From assembly GCA_030150265.1 (NCBI GenBank), contig JASLGG010000016.1, positions 1-64,000 of the forward strand: a stretch of 64,000 nt of DNA, written 5' to 3'. The notes under the pieces were generated by a model that worked only from the letters and a program-made list of their open reading frames with translations, did no database searches and was not told the origin of the DNA. Below, piece by piece: positions 1 through 9,661 of this stretch (positions are counted from its first letter, which is position 1; the number at the start of each line of letters is the position of its first letter). The stretch is from Protaetiibacter sp. Its GTDB lineage: Bacteria > Actinomycetota > Actinomycetes > Actinomycetales > Microbacteriaceae. The position numbers and the translations under genes were made by a program.

Positions 1-227
1 CGCTCGCCCGCGCCGTCGAGGCGGCACGGGCCGTCGACGGGCGACTCGAGATCCGGTCGCGGGTGTCGGTGCGCACGCCCGCGGAGGCGCTGCTCGACGC
101 GAGCCGGGGGAGCGCCCTGCTCGTGGTCGGCCCGGGCTCGACCGCCGAGACGCGCTCGCCGCTCGGCTCGACCCTGCACATCGTGCTGCTCAACGCCAAC
201 GCGCCGGTGCTGGTCGTGCGCGGCTGA
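1..227 (+). CDS. Universal stress protein, C-terminal part
   Basis: The gene enters from the left edge and stops with TGA at 225-227. The visible 74 residues end in LLVVGPGS, LGSTLHIVLLNANAPVLVVRG, which is the C-terminal beta-strand and nucleotide-binding loop (G-x-G-(9)-G-S/T) of the UspA fold. Members bind ATP or act as soluble stress-response proteins. The start and the N-terminal half are outside the window. It converges on ackA with only 37 bases between the stop codons. Confidence 0.8.
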   Translation, partial: LARAVEAARAVDGRLEIRSRVSVRTPAEALLDASRGSALLVVGPGSTAETRSPLGSTLHIVLLNANAPVLVVRG

Positions 228-264
228 GCCGCTCCCGCATCCGGGCCCGCTCAGGTGAAGGAGT

Positions 265-1398
265 TCAGCCCCCGACCGCCGCGCGCGTCTCGCGCGCGAT
301 CTCGAGCTCCTCGTTGGTGGGCACCACGAGCACGGATGCGCGGGAGCCCTCCGGCGAGATGGCCCGCGGCTCCGCGGAACGGGCGGCGTTGAGCGCCGGG
401 TCGACGGCGAGCCCCAGGAACTCGAGCCCCGCCACCGCGCGACGCCGGATGTAGTCCGAGTTCTCGCCGACGCCCGCCGTGAACACGAGCGCGTCGACGC
501 CCCCGAGCACCGCCGCATACGCCCCGATGTAGTGCCGCAGCCGGTGCACGTAGATGTCGAGGGCGTGCGCCGCCTGCATGTCGCCCGCCTCGGCGGCGGT
601 CACGAGCTCGCGCATGTCGCTGCGCCCCGCGAGGCCGAGCAGGCCCGAGCGGCGGTTGAGCAGCTCGTCGAGCTGCTCGGTCGTGTAGCCGTGCTCGCGC
701 GCGAGGTACATCGGGATCGCCGGGTCGATGTCGCCCGAGCGGGTGCCCATCACGAGCCCCTCGAGCGGCGTCAGCCCCATCGAGGTGTCGACCGAGCGCC
801 CGCCCTGCACGGCGGTCGCGGAGGCGCCGTTGCCGAGGTGCAGCACCACGAGCTTGAGCTCCGGGTCGCCCGCGCGGCCGAGCAGCTCCGCCGCCGCCCG
901 CGACACGTATCCGTAGGAGGTTCCGTGGAATCCGAAGCGCCGGATGCGGGTGCGCGCGGCCACCTCCGCGTCGATCGCGTAGTCGCGGGCCGCCGGGATG
1001 ATCGTGGCGTGGAAGGCGGTGTCGAACACCGCCACGTGCGGCAGCCGGGGGAGCGCCGCGCGCGCGGCCCGGATGCCGGCGAGCCCGGGCGGGTTGTGCA
1101 GCGGCGCGAGGTCCGACAGCGCCTCGATCTCGCGCTCCACGTCGTCGTCGATGAGGGTCGCCCGCACGAAGCGGGTGCCGCCGTGCACGATGCGGTGCCC
1201 GACGGCGTCGAGCGGCACATCCGAGAGCTCCCCGAGCACGACCGCGAGGGCCGCGGCGTGATCGGCGACGCCCGAGCCGGCCTCGCCGATCCGCTCGACG
1301 ATGCCGTTCGCGAAGACCTCGCCGCTCTCGACGTCGAGCACCCGGTACTTGATCGAGCTCGAGCCGACGTTGAGCACGAAGACGTTCCGCACGCTCAT
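265..1398 (-). CDS. ackA: Acetate kinase
   Basis: AckA interconverts acetyl phosphate and acetate with ADP/ATP in the cytoplasm. The 377-residue product begins MSVRNVFVLNVGSSSIKYR, the phosphate-binding loop of the ASKHA fold. It carries HRIVHGG, VFDTAFH, FGFHGTSY, LHLGNGAS, GTRSGDIDP and FTAGVGENS, all acetate kinase signatures. It is slightly shorter than the roughly 400 residues of enterobacterial enzymes. The ATG overlaps the pta stop codon (ATGA), so the two genes are probably translationally coupled, with pta first. Confidence 0.97.
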   Translation of the reverse strand: MSVRNVFVLNVGSSSIKYRVLDVESGEVFANGIVERIGEAGSGVADHAAALAVVLGELSDVPLDAVGHRIVHGGTRFVRATLIDDDVEREIEALSDLAPLHNPPGLAGIRAARAALPRLPHVAVFDTAFHATIIPAARDYAIDAEVAARTRIRRFGFHGTSYGYVSRAAAELLGRAGDPELKLVVLHLGNGASATAVQGGRSVDTSMGLTPLEGLVMGTRSGDIDPAIPMYLAREHGYTTEQLDELLNRRSGLLGLAGRSDMRELVTAAEAGDMQAAHALDIYVHRLRHYIGAYAAVLGGVDALVFTAGVGENSDYIRRRAVAGLEFLGLAVDPALNAARSAEPRAISPEGSRASVLVVPTNEELEIARETRAAVGG

Positions 1399-3512
1399 GC
1401 CGCGCCCCCCGCGCCGATCGCGGTGCCGGCATCGGCATCCGCCTGGATCGCGGTGATGGCGATCGTGTTGACGATGTCGCGCACGAGCGCGCCGCGCGAG
1501 AGGTCGTTGATGGGCTTCGCGAGCCCCTGCAGCACGGGCCCCATCGCGACGGCGCCCGCCGAGCGCTGCACCGCCTTGTAGGTGTTGTTGCCCGTGTTGA
1601 GGTCGGGGAACACGAACACCGTGGCGCGCCCCGCGACCTCCGATCCGGGCATCTTGGAGGCGCCGACCGTCGGATCGGCGGCCGCGTCGTACTGGATCGG
1701 GCCCGCGACCGGCAGCTCGGGTGCGCGCTCCCGCACGAGCGCCGTCGCCGCCCGCACCCGGTCGACCTCGGCGCCCGAGCCCGACTCCCCGGTGGAGTAC
1801 GACAGCATCGCGACCCGCGGCTCGATGCCGAAGCGGCGGGCCGTGGCCGCCGAGGAGATCGCGATGTCGGCGAGCTGCTCCACCGTGGGCTCCGGGATCA
1901 CGGCGCAGTCGCCGTAGACGAGCACGCGGTCGGCGAGAGCCATGAGGAACACGCTCGAGACCACCGACACCCCGGGCGCCGTCTTCACGATCTCGAAGGC
2001 CGGACGGATGGTGTGCGCCGTCGTGTGCCGCGCCCCCGAGACCATGCCGTCGGCGAGACCGGCGTGCACCATCATCGTGCCGAAGTACGACACGTCGGTC
2101 ACCGTGTCGGCGGCCAGCTCGGCCGACACGCCCTTGTGGGCGCGCAGCCGCGCGTACTCGGCGGCGAAGCGCTCGTGCAGCTCCGGGTCGAGCGGCGACA
2201 GGATGCGGGTGTCGCCCAGCTCGAGGCCGAGCGCCGCGGCGCGGGCGCGCACGGCATCCGGGTCGCCGAGGATCGTGAGGCGCGCGATCCGCCGCTTCAC
2301 GACGATCGCGGCGGCCTGCAGGATGCGATCGTCGTCGCCCTCGGGCAGCACGATGTGCCGGGCGGCCGCGCGGGCGCGCTCCACGAGGGTGTGCTCGAAG
2401 CGGATGGGCGTCATCACGTCGCCGGGCGTCGGCAGGCTCAGCAGCCGCACGAGCTCGGCCGCGTCGACGTGCTCGGCGAAGAGCGCCACCGCACGCGCGT
2501 GCTTGGCGGGGGAGTCGGCGGCGAGCCGGCTGCGGGCGTGCGTGATGCGCACCGCCGTGTCGAAGGTGCTGTGCGGGGTGGCGGCGATCGGCAACGGTGC
2601 GTGGAGGCCCTCGATGAGCGTCTCGATCGCCGGGTCGATCGCGAAGCCGCCGTTCAGGATGATGCCGGCGAGCGCCGGGAAGGTCTGCGAGAGCTGGGCG
2701 GCGAGCATCCCGACGAGCGCGTCGGAGCGGTCGCCCGGCACCACGACGACCCCGCCCGGCACGAGGCGGGGCAGGATGTTGGGCAGGCTCATCGCCGCGA
2801 TGGTCGTGCCGAGCACCGGGCTCTCGAGCGCGGCCGGGTCGCCGCGCAGCAGCTCCGCCTCGGCCGCCTCGAGCACGGTGCGCAGCAGCGGGGCCACGAG
2901 CTCGGCGTCCTCCCCGATCGCCCAGGCGGGGAGCCCCGTCGCCTCGCCGACCTGCGCGGCGATGCCGTCCACGGCATCCGGGTCGGCGCGGTTGACGATC
3001 ACGGCGAGCACCTCGGCGTGCTCCTCGCGCAGCTCGCCGAGCGCGATGCGGGCGATCTCGGCGCACTGCCTGGGGGTGCGGGCGCCATCGCCCTCCGGCT
3101 GGCGGCCGCCCGTGACGAGCACCACGGGGGCGGCGAGGTTGGCGGCGATCCGTCCGTTGGTGGAGAGCTCGGTGGGCGTGCCCACGTCGGTGTAGTCGGA
3201 GCCGAGGATGAGCACGGCGTCGGCGTGCCGCTCGACGTCGGCGAAGCGCTCGACGATCGTGGCGAGCGCCGCATCCGGATCGGCGTGGAGGGCGTCGTAG
3301 TCCACGCCCACGCAGTCCTCGTAGCTCTGGCCGGCGCTCGCGTGATCGACGAGCAGCTCGAGGATGTAGTCGCGCTCCACGTCGGCGCGCACGATGGGCC
3401 GGAAGACGGCCACCCGGGGCACGCTCGCGGTGAGCGTCTCGAGGAGGCCGACGGCGACGGTCGACTTGCCGGTGCGCCCCTCGGCGCTCGTCAGGTAGAT
3501 GCGGGTGCCCAC
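1395..3512 (-). CDS. pta: Phosphate acetyltransferase (long form)
   Basis: Pta converts acetyl-CoA and phosphate to acetyl phosphate, feeding AckA. The 705-residue protein has the three-part layout of long Pta enzymes. The N-terminal P-loop-like domain starts GTRIYLTSAEGRTGKST, the middle is a DRTGG-type domain, and the C-terminal PTA_PTB catalytic domain begins near TPIRFEHTLVERAR and contains MPGSEVAGRATVFVFPDLNTGN in two pieces. I chose GTG at 3512; another in-frame GTG lies three codons upstream at 3521. The 126-base gap to the divergent cydA gene should hold both promoters. Confidence 0.95.
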   Translation of the reverse strand: MGTRIYLTSAEGRTGKSTVAVGLLETLTASVPRVAVFRPIVRADVERDYILELLVDHASAGQSYEDCVGVDYDALHADPDAALATIVERFADVERHADAVLILGSDYTDVGTPTELSTNGRIAANLAAPVVLVTGGRQPEGDGARTPRQCAEIARIALGELREEHAEVLAVIVNRADPDAVDGIAAQVGEATGLPAWAIGEDAELVAPLLRTVLEAAEAELLRGDPAALESPVLGTTIAAMSLPNILPRLVPGGVVVVPGDRSDALVGMLAAQLSQTFPALAGIILNGGFAIDPAIETLIEGLHAPLPIAATPHSTFDTAVRITHARSRLAADSPAKHARAVALFAEHVDAAELVRLLSLPTPGDVMTPIRFEHTLVERARAAARHIVLPEGDDDRILQAAAIVVKRRIARLTILGDPDAVRARAAALGLELGDTRILSPLDPELHERFAAEYARLRAHKGVSAELAADTVTDVSYFGTMMVHAGLADGMVSGARHTTAHTIRPAFEIVKTAPGVSVVSSVFLMALADRVLVYGDCAVIPEPTVEQLADIAISSAATARRFGIEPRVAMLSYSTGESGSGAEVDRVRAATALVRERAPELPVAGPIQYDAAADPTVGASKMPGSEVAGRATVFVFPDLNTGNNTYKAVQRSAGAVAMGPVLQGLAKPINDLSRGALVRDIVNTIAITAIQADADAGTAIGAGGAA

Positions 3513-3638
3513 GGGCTCCACGCTACGCGAGCGCGCGGGCCGCGCGACGGGACCTTGGGCCCTGACCCGCGACGGCGCGGCGGGCGAGGGTGGAGGTGCG
3601 ACGGTCGCCGCCAGAGCCACCGCGCAGGGGAGGAGCCC

Positions 3639-5225
3639 GTGGATCCGCTCGAGATCGCCCGATGGCAGTTCGGCATCGTGACCGTCTACCACTTCATGAT
3701 GGTGCCGCTGACGCTCGGGCTGGGGCTCGTGGTCGCCATCCTGCACACCATGTGGGTGCGCACCTCCGACGAGAAGTGGCTCCGGATGACGAAGTTCTGG
3801 GGCAAGCTCTACCTCGTCAACTTCATCATGGGCGTCGCCACCGGCATCGTGCAGGAGTTCCAGTTCGGCATGGCGTGGAGCGAGTACTCGCGCTTCGTGG
3901 GCGACGTGTTCGGCGCCCCGCTCGCCATGGAGGGGCTGCTCGCCTTCTTCGTCGAGTCGACGTTCCTGGGCCTCTGGATCTTCGGCTGGGGCCGCCTGCC
4001 GAAGCGCATCCACCTCGCCACCCTGTGGGCGGCCGTGATCGGCTCGTGGATCTCGGCGTTCTTCATCCTCGCCGCCAACTCGTGGATGCAGCATCCGGTG
4101 GGCATCGAGTTCGTCGACGGCAAGCCCATGCTCACCGACATCTGGGCGGTGCTGACGAACAGCACCGTGCTCGCCGCGTTCCCCCACACGATCGCGGGCG
4201 CCGTCGCCGTGGCGGGCGCGTTCCTGCTCGGCATCGCCTGGTACCAGCTCTGGCGCCGCCGCCGGGACGGGATCGACACGGTGGATGCGCGGGGCCGTGT
4301 GATCGTCGGCGAGGCCCCCGACATCCCGGGTCGCGACGCGGCCGACCACCGGGTGTGGATCACCTCGCTGCGCCTGGGCGCCGTCGTCGCGATCCTCGGC
4401 TTCGGCGCGGTGGCGATCACGGGCGACTTCCAGGGCAAGCTCATGTACGAGCAGCAGCCGCTCAAGATGGCGGCGGCCGAGGCCGCCTGCCACACGGGCA
4501 CGAGCTTCTCGGTGCTGTCGGTCGGCAAGCTCGGCTCGCAGGACTGCTCGGAGGTCGTGCCGATCATCGAGATCCCCGGCATGCTGTCGTTCCTCGCCAA
4601 GGGCGACTTCTCGACCGAGCTGCCGGGCCTCAACCAGCTGATCCCCGAGTACCAGCAGAAGTACGGCACGAACCTGCCCGACGACCCGATCTACGGGCAG
4701 CGCGCGGGCATGGCGATCGACTACATGCCGAACCTCGAGGTGACGTACTGGGGCTTCCGCATCATGATCGGCTTCGGCGCGCTCGCCGCGTTCGCGGCGG
4801 CGGTCGCCCTGTTCCTCACCCGCAAGGGCACCGTGCCGAACGCGAAGCCGCTCATGCAGCTGGCCGTGCTCGGCATCCTGGCGCCGTTCGGCGCGAACGC
4901 GGCCGGCTGGATCTTCACCGAGATGGGCCGCCAGCCGTTCGTCGTGGCGCCGAACCCGAACCCGGGCGGCGTCGACGGGGTGTTCATGTTCACGGCGGCG
5001 GCGGTGTCGCCGGGCGTGGACGGCGGGGAGGTCGTGTTCTCGCTCGTGTCGCTGGGGCTCGTCTACCTCGTGCTGATGATCGTCGAGGTCGGGCTGCTCG
5101 TGCGCTTCGTGCGGGCGGGCGTCGCGGGCGTCATGCCCGAGCGGTTCACCGCGCCGGGCGACGACACGCATCCGGACGACGGTGACGCGCCCGCGCGCGA
5201 CGACGTGCTGGCCTTCGCCTACTGA
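3639..5225 (+). CDS. cydA: Cytochrome bd ubiquinol/menaquinol oxidase subunit I
   Basis: CydA is the quinol-oxidising, haem-carrying subunit of the high-affinity terminal oxidase in the membrane. The 528-residue product has GTG start MDPLEIARWQFGIVTVYH, preceded by the ribosome binding site AGGGGAGGAG. His18 matches the haem ligand His19 of E. coli. Other hallmarks are MEGLLAFFVEST, FPHTIAGA and EQQPLKMAAAEA of the quinol site. The periplasmic loop between residues about 265 and 370 is of the short-Q-loop size. First gene of cydA-cydB-cydDC. Confidence 0.96.
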   Translation: MDPLEIARWQFGIVTVYHFMMVPLTLGLGLVVAILHTMWVRTSDEKWLRMTKFWGKLYLVNFIMGVATGIVQEFQFGMAWSEYSRFVGDVFGAPLAMEGLLAFFVESTFLGLWIFGWGRLPKRIHLATLWAAVIGSWISAFFILAANSWMQHPVGIEFVDGKPMLTDIWAVLTNSTVLAAFPHTIAGAVAVAGAFLLGIAWYQLWRRRRDGIDTVDARGRVIVGEAPDIPGRDAADHRVWITSLRLGAVVAILGFGAVAITGDFQGKLMYEQQPLKMAAAEAACHTGTSFSVLSVGKLGSQDCSEVVPIIEIPGMLSFLAKGDFSTELPGLNQLIPEYQQKYGTNLPDDPIYGQRAGMAIDYMPNLEVTYWGFRIMIGFGALAAFAAAVALFLTRKGTVPNAKPLMQLAVLGILAPFGANAAGWIFTEMGRQPFVVAPNPNPGGVDGVFMFTAAAVSPGVDGGEVVFSLVSLGLVYLVLMIVEVGLLVRFVRAGVAGVMPERFTAPGDDTHPDDGDAPARDDVLAFAY

Positions 5226-5246
5226 GCTCACGGAACGGAGAGAGAA

Positions 5247-6296
5247 ATGGATGCGCTTCCCGTCGTCTGGTTCGTCGCGATCGCGACGCTCTGGACCGGC
5301 TACCTCCTGCTCGAGGGATTCGACCTCGGCGTGGGCATGCACATGCTGTTCGGCGCCCGCGACGAGAAGGAGCGTCGCCTGATGCTCAACGCGATCGGCC
5401 CGGTGTGGGACGGCAACGAGGTGTGGCTGCTCGTGGCGGGCGCCGGCACCTTCGCGGCCTTCCCGTACTGGTACGCCTCGCTGTTCTCGGCGCTCTACGT
5501 GCCGCTCGTGCTCGTGCTGCTCGGGCTCATCTTCCGGGCGGTCGCGATCGAGTACCGCGGCAAGATCGTCTCCCGCACCTGGACCCGCTTCTGGGACTGG
5601 TCGATCGGGCTCGGCTCGCTCGTCGCGGCCTTCGGCATCGGGGCGGCGCTCGCGCTCACCACGACGGGTCTGCCGATCGACGCGAACGGCGATCGCGTGG
5701 GCGGCCCCTTCGTGTGGCTGACCCCGGTGGCGGTGCTCGGCGGCCTCGCGCTCGTGGGCTTCTGCCTCGTGCACGGCGCCACCTTCCTCGCGCTCAAGAC
5801 CGACGGCTCGGTGCGCGAGCGGATGGGGCGGCTCGTGCCGCGGATGGCGCCCGTCGCGCTGCTCCCGATCGCGGGCTGGGCGATCCTCGTGGAGGCGCGG
5901 AGCGGCACGGCGGTCAGCTGGACGCTGCTCGTGCTCGCGGTCGTGGCCGGTGCGGGGGGCTGGATCGCGGCCCGTGCGCGCCGGGAGGGCTGGGCCTTCA
6001 CGGGCTTCGCGGCGTTCGGGGCGCTCGGCGCGGCGTCGATCTTCGCGGCCGTGTTCCCCGTGGTTCTGCCCTCGACGATCGACCCGGCCTTCGACCTCAC
6101 GATCTGGAACGCGGCGAGCGGCAGCTACACCCTCACCGTCATGACCGTCGTGACCGGGGTCGCCCTGCCGGTCGTGCTCGCCTACCAGGCCTGGAGCTAC
6201 TGGGTGTTCCGCAAGCGGCTCTCGGCCGCCCACCTGCCGGAGCCCCACGAGGTGGTGCCCGCGGTGCGCACCGCGACCGCGAGCGGGCAGCGCTGA
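5247..6296 (+). CDS. cydB: Cytochrome bd oxidase subunit II
   Basis: CydB pairs with CydA in the bd oxidase. The 349-residue protein is almost entirely hydrophobic helices. It begins MDALPVVWFVAIATLWTGYL and carries LLEGFDLGVGMHMLF and GPVWDGNEVWLL, the conserved CydB N-terminal motifs. The ATG follows GGAACGGAGAGAGAA, a good ribosome binding site. It starts 21 bases after cydA and ends one base before cydDC, so the three genes form one operon. Confidence 0.96.
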   Translation: MDALPVVWFVAIATLWTGYLLLEGFDLGVGMHMLFGARDEKERRLMLNAIGPVWDGNEVWLLVAGAGTFAAFPYWYASLFSALYVPLVLVLLGLIFRAVAIEYRGKIVSRTWTRFWDWSIGLGSLVAAFGIGAALALTTTGLPIDANGDRVGGPFVWLTPVAVLGGLALVGFCLVHGATFLALKTDGSVRERMGRLVPRMAPVALLPIAGWAILVEARSGTAVSWTLLVLAVVAGAGGWIAARARREGWAFTGFAAFGALGAASIFAAVFPVVLPSTIDPAFDLTIWNAASGSYTLTVMTVVTGVALPVVLAYQAWSYWVFRKRLSAAHLPEPHEVVPAVRTATASGQR

Positions 6297-6297
6297 G

Positions 6298-9200
6298 GTG
6301 AGCGCCGAGCGCGCCCCGCGGCCCCGGCCCGAGCTCGGGCCCGGGGGCGCCGGCGCGCTCGTGCCGGTCGCGCTCGCCTCGCTGGCGGCAGCCGCCGGCA
6401 TCCTGCTCGTCGCGGAGTCGATCGCCCGGCAGCTCGCGGCGCTCGCGGCGGGGGAGAGCCCCGCGGGGTGGCTCGCGCTCGGGGCGGCGGGCGTCGTGCT
6501 GCGCTCGCTCGCGGTGTGGGCGCAGGCCGTGCTGGGGCGCCGGGCCGCCATCCGCGCGAAGGCGCGTCTGCGCACCGACCTCACGCGCCGGATCGCGGCG
6601 GGCGACGCGACGGGCGGCGGCACCGCCGTGCTCGCCACCGAGGGGCTCGACGCGCTCGACGACTACTTCGGCGTCGCCGTGCCCGCGATGGTGCAGGCCG
6701 TCGTGGTGCCGCTCGCGGTGGGGGCGCGCATCCTGGGCGCCGACCCGCTCTCGGCGGTCGTGCTCGCCGTGACGATCCCGCTCGTGCCGATCTTCATGGT
6801 GCTCATCGGCATGCACACGCGCGAGCGGGTCGACCGGGCATCCGATGCGCTCACCCGGCTCGCCGACCATCTCGTGGAGCTCGCGCGCGGGCTCCCGGTG
6901 CTCGTGGGGCTCGGCCGGCTCGAGGAGCAGCTCGCGGCGCTCGACCGCATCCAGGAGGACTACCGGCGCCGCACGGTGCGGACGCTCCGCACGGCGTTCC
7001 TGTCGGCGCTCGCACTCGAGCTCATCGCCACGATCTCGGTCGCGGTGGTCGCGGTGTTCCTCGGCATCCGGCTGCTCTCGGGCGCGGTCGGCCTCGAGGT
7101 GGCGGTGCTCGTGCTGCTGCTCGCACCCGAGTGCTTCACGGCGCTGCGCGACGTGGGCGCCGCATTCCACTCCTCGCAGGACGGGCTCTCGGCGCTGCGG
7201 CGGGTGCGCGAGCTGCTCGCCGACGGGCGCGTGGCGGCGGTTCCCCGCCGGGGGGCGCCGGCGCTGGTGGGCGTGAGCGTGGGGTATGCCGACCGGGGCA
7301 CGGTGCTCGCGGATCTCACGGTGCGTCCGCTGCCGGGGCGGATCACGGCGCTCACCGGCCCGAGCGGCTCGGGCAAGTCGACGGCGCTCGCGGCGCTCGC
7401 GGGCGCACTGCCCGTCGACGCGGAGCTCGAGGGCGAGGTGACGGGCGAGCTCGCCTCGACCGCCTATGCCGCGCAGACGCCGCGCTTCGCGTGCGAGACC
7501 CTCGCCGAGGAGCTCGCGCTGGCGGGAGCGGATGCCGACGCCGCCCGCGTGCTCGCCGCCGAGCTCGACCTGACCGGGCTGCTGCACGCGCCGCTCGCCG
7601 AGCTGAGCCCGGGCGAGCAGCGCCGCGCCGCGGTCGCCCGGGCCCTCGCGCGCGTCGACGCGGGCGCGCGACTGCTCGTGCTCGACGAGCCGACGGCCCA
7701 CCTCGACGAGACCGCCGCGGAGCTGGTGCGCGAGGCCGTGCGGGCGCGTGCCGGGCGGGTGGCCACGGTGCTCGTGTCGCACGACGCGGCGACGCTCGCG
7801 CTCGCGGACGAGCTCGTGCCGGTCGCCTCGGCCTCGCTCTCCGCCCCCGCCCGCCTCTCCGCCTCTCCCGCCGTCGCCCCCTCCGCTGGTCGAGCAGCGC
7901 CGAAGGCGCGTGTCGAGCGCCGGATCGAGCCTGTCGAAGTCACCCTCCGCACCCCCGCGCGACTCACGCCCGGCTCGACCCCGCGCGCCCTCCGCACCGT
8001 GCTCGCCGTCGCTCCCTGGCGCTGGGCTGGCGCAGCCGGCATGGGCGCCCTCGCGATCGGGCTCGGCCTCACGCTCACCGCGGTGTCGGGCTGGCTCATC
8101 GTGCGGGCCTCCGAGATGCCGGCGATCATGTACCTGCTCGTGGCGATCGTGGGGGTGCGCTTCTTCGGCCTCGGCCGGCCCGTCGCACGCTACGTCGAAC
8201 GGCTGCTCGCGCACGACGCGGTGTTCCGCGCGACGGATGCGCTGCGCATCCGCCTGTGGCGGCGCCTCGCCGCGCAGGGTCCCGCGATGCGTGGCCTGCT
8301 GGGCGGGGGCGCGGCGCTCGACCTCCTCGTGACCGAGCCGGCGGAGCTGCGCGAGCAGCTGCCGCGCGTGGTGCCGCCGATCGCCGCGGGCCTGGTGGCG
8401 GTGGCCGGGGCCGGCATCGCCGTCACGGTGCTCGCGCCGGGGCTGGCGGCTCCCGTCTGGCTCGGCCTCCTCGCGACGGTCGTGCTCGCGGCTCTCGGCG
8501 GTCTGCTCGCCACCCGCCGGGCGGCCGCCGAGCGGGTCGCGCGCCGCTCCGAGCTCGTGCGGCGCGTCGCCGCCCTCGGCGAGGCCGCCGACGAGCTGCG
8601 CGGCACGGGTCTCGGGCCTGCGGCCGTCGAGGCGATCGACGGGCTGGGGGAGCAGCTCGCGCGCGAGGAGCGGCGGGCGGCCTCGGCATCCGGGCTCGGC
8701 TCGGCGCTCGCGCTCGCCGGATGCACGGGCCTCGCGGTGCTCGTGCCGGTGCTCGCGCCCGCCGCGACCCCCGTCTCGACGGTCGCGGTCGTGAGCCTGC
8801 TCGCCCTCGCGCTCGTCGAGGCCGTCGACGGGATCGCCGCGGCGGCCCGGCGCGTGCCCGCCCTCGCCGCGGTGCTCCGCCGGCTCGCGCCGGTGCTCCA
8901 CGTCTCCGAGACGACGGGAGGCGAGCGGCAGCCCGGCCCGGCGCTCACGAGGCTCGAGCTCGACGCGCTGACGCGCACGCTGCCCGGCCGGAGTGCGCCG
9001 CTCTTCGCGGACGTCGCGGCGACGCTCGCGCCCGGCACCCGCCTGCGCATCGACGGCCCGTCGGGCTCCGGCAAGTCGACCCTGCTCGCGATGGTCATGG
9101 GCGCGATCCGCCCCGACGCGGGCGCCGTGCGCGCCGACGGGGTGGCGGTGGCCGAGCTCGACCGCGCGGCCTGGTCCGCGCACGTCGCGTGGTGCCCGCA

Positions 9201-9597
9201 GGAGGCGCACGTGTTCGACTCGACGCTGCGCGGCAACCTCCTCATCGGGCGCGGGCGCGACGACGCCCCCGACGACGCCGAGCTCGTCGAGGTGCTCGGT
9301 CGTGCCGGCCTCGGGCCGCTGCTCGGGCGGATGCCCGACGGCCTCGCGACCCGCGTCGGGCAGGCGGGCCGCGCCCTCTCGGGCGGCGAGCGTCAGCGTC
9401 TCGCGATCGCCCGCGCGCTCCTCAGCCGGGCCGAGCTGCTGCTGCTCGACGAGCCCACCGCGCACCTCGACGAGCCGACCGCCCGTGCGCTCATGGGCGA
9501 CATCCGTGCCGCGACCGCCGACCGCCTCCTCGTGCTCGTCTCGCACCGCGCCGACGACCGTGGCGCCGACGACCGCGTCGTGACACTCGGGGGCTGA
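6298..9597 (+). CDS. cydDC: Fused CydD-CydC ABC exporter for cytochrome bd assembly
   Basis: A single 1099-residue polypeptide contains two complete ABC exporter halves that are separate cydD and cydC genes in E. coli. CydDC exports thiols and is needed for cytochrome bd assembly. Half one has Walker A GPSGSGKST (about residues 354-362), signature LSPGEQ (about 436) and Walker B LLVLDEPTAHLD. Half two has Walker A GPSGSGKST (about 920), signature LSGGERQ (about 1028) and LLLLDEPTAHLDE. Fused forms are known in actinobacteria. The linker near residues 530-548 is encoded by a palindromic repeat (7886-7940). GTG start one base after cydB. Confidence 0.93.
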   Translation: MSAERAPRPRPELGPGGAGALVPVALASLAAAAGILLVAESIARQLAALAAGESPAGWLALGAAGVVLRSLAVWAQAVLGRRAAIRAKARLRTDLTRRIAAGDATGGGTAVLATEGLDALDDYFGVAVPAMVQAVVVPLAVGARILGADPLSAVVLAVTIPLVPIFMVLIGMHTRERVDRASDALTRLADHLVELARGLPVLVGLGRLEEQLAALDRIQEDYRRRTVRTLRTAFLSALALELIATISVAVVAVFLGIRLLSGAVGLEVAVLVLLLAPECFTALRDVGAAFHSSQDGLSALRRVRELLADGRVAAVPRRGAPALVGVSVGYADRGTVLADLTVRPLPGRITALTGPSGSGKSTALAALAGALPVDAELEGEVTGELASTAYAAQTPRFACETLAEELALAGADADAARVLAAELDLTGLLHAPLAELSPGEQRRAAVARALARVDAGARLLVLDEPTAHLDETAAELVREAVRARAGRVATVLVSHDAATLALADELVPVASASLSAPARLSASPAVAPSAGRAAPKARVERRIEPVEVTLRTPARLTPGSTPRALRTVLAVAPWRWAGAAGMGALAIGLGLTLTAVSGWLIVRASEMPAIMYLLVAIVGVRFFGLGRPVARYVERLLAHDAVFRATDALRIRLWRRLAAQGPAMRGLLGGGAALDLLVTEPAELREQLPRVVPPIAAGLVAVAGAGIAVTVLAPGLAAPVWLGLLATVVLAALGGLLATRRAAAERVARRSELVRRVAALGEAADELRGTGLGPAAVEAIDGLGEQLAREERRAASASGLGSALALAGCTGLAVLVPVLAPAATPVSTVAVVSLLALALVEAVDGIAAAARRVPALAAVLRRLAPVLHVSETTGGERQPGPALTRLELDALTRTLPGRSAPLFADVAATLAPGTRLRIDGPSGSGKSTLLAMVMGAIRPDAGAVRADGVAVAELDRAAWSAHVAWCPQEAHVFDSTLRGNLLIGRGRDDAPDDAELVEVLGRAGLGPLLGRMPDGLATRVGQAGRALSGGERQRLAIARALLSRAELLLLDEPTAHLDEPTARALMGDIRAATADRLLVLVSHRADDRGADDRVVTLGG
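7886..7940 (+). repeat. REP-like palindrome in frame within the cydDC linker
   Basis: The segment 7886-7923 reads CTGGTCGAGCAG, then GCGCC-GAA-GGCGC (stem 7897-7901/7905-7909), then GTGTCGAG. It aligns closely with the reverse strand of the perfect palindrome at 50011-50049. It is followed by ATCGAGCCTGTCGAAGT. The reading frame runs through it and encodes a charged linker (AGRAAPKARVERRIEPVEV) between the two ABC halves. A repeat that landed in a tolerant linker is the simplest explanation (inference). Confidence 0.7.
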
Positions 9598-9661
9598 CCC
9601 CACCCCGCATCCGTCCGTCATCCGGATGCCGCGCCCCGCCCGCATCCGGGAAGCTGGTGTC

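Noticed and set aside
1395..6638. Very long minus-strand open frame extending pta far upstream
   Set aside because: Only the part from 3512 resembles Pta. The rest is antisense to cydA, cydB and cydDC and has His/Arg/Asp-rich shadow composition.
9607..9629. GCATCCG...CGGATGC hairpin after cydDC as a terminator
   Set aside because: It is built from the over-represented hexamer of this genome and the stem is only seven pairs, so chance pairing is likely.
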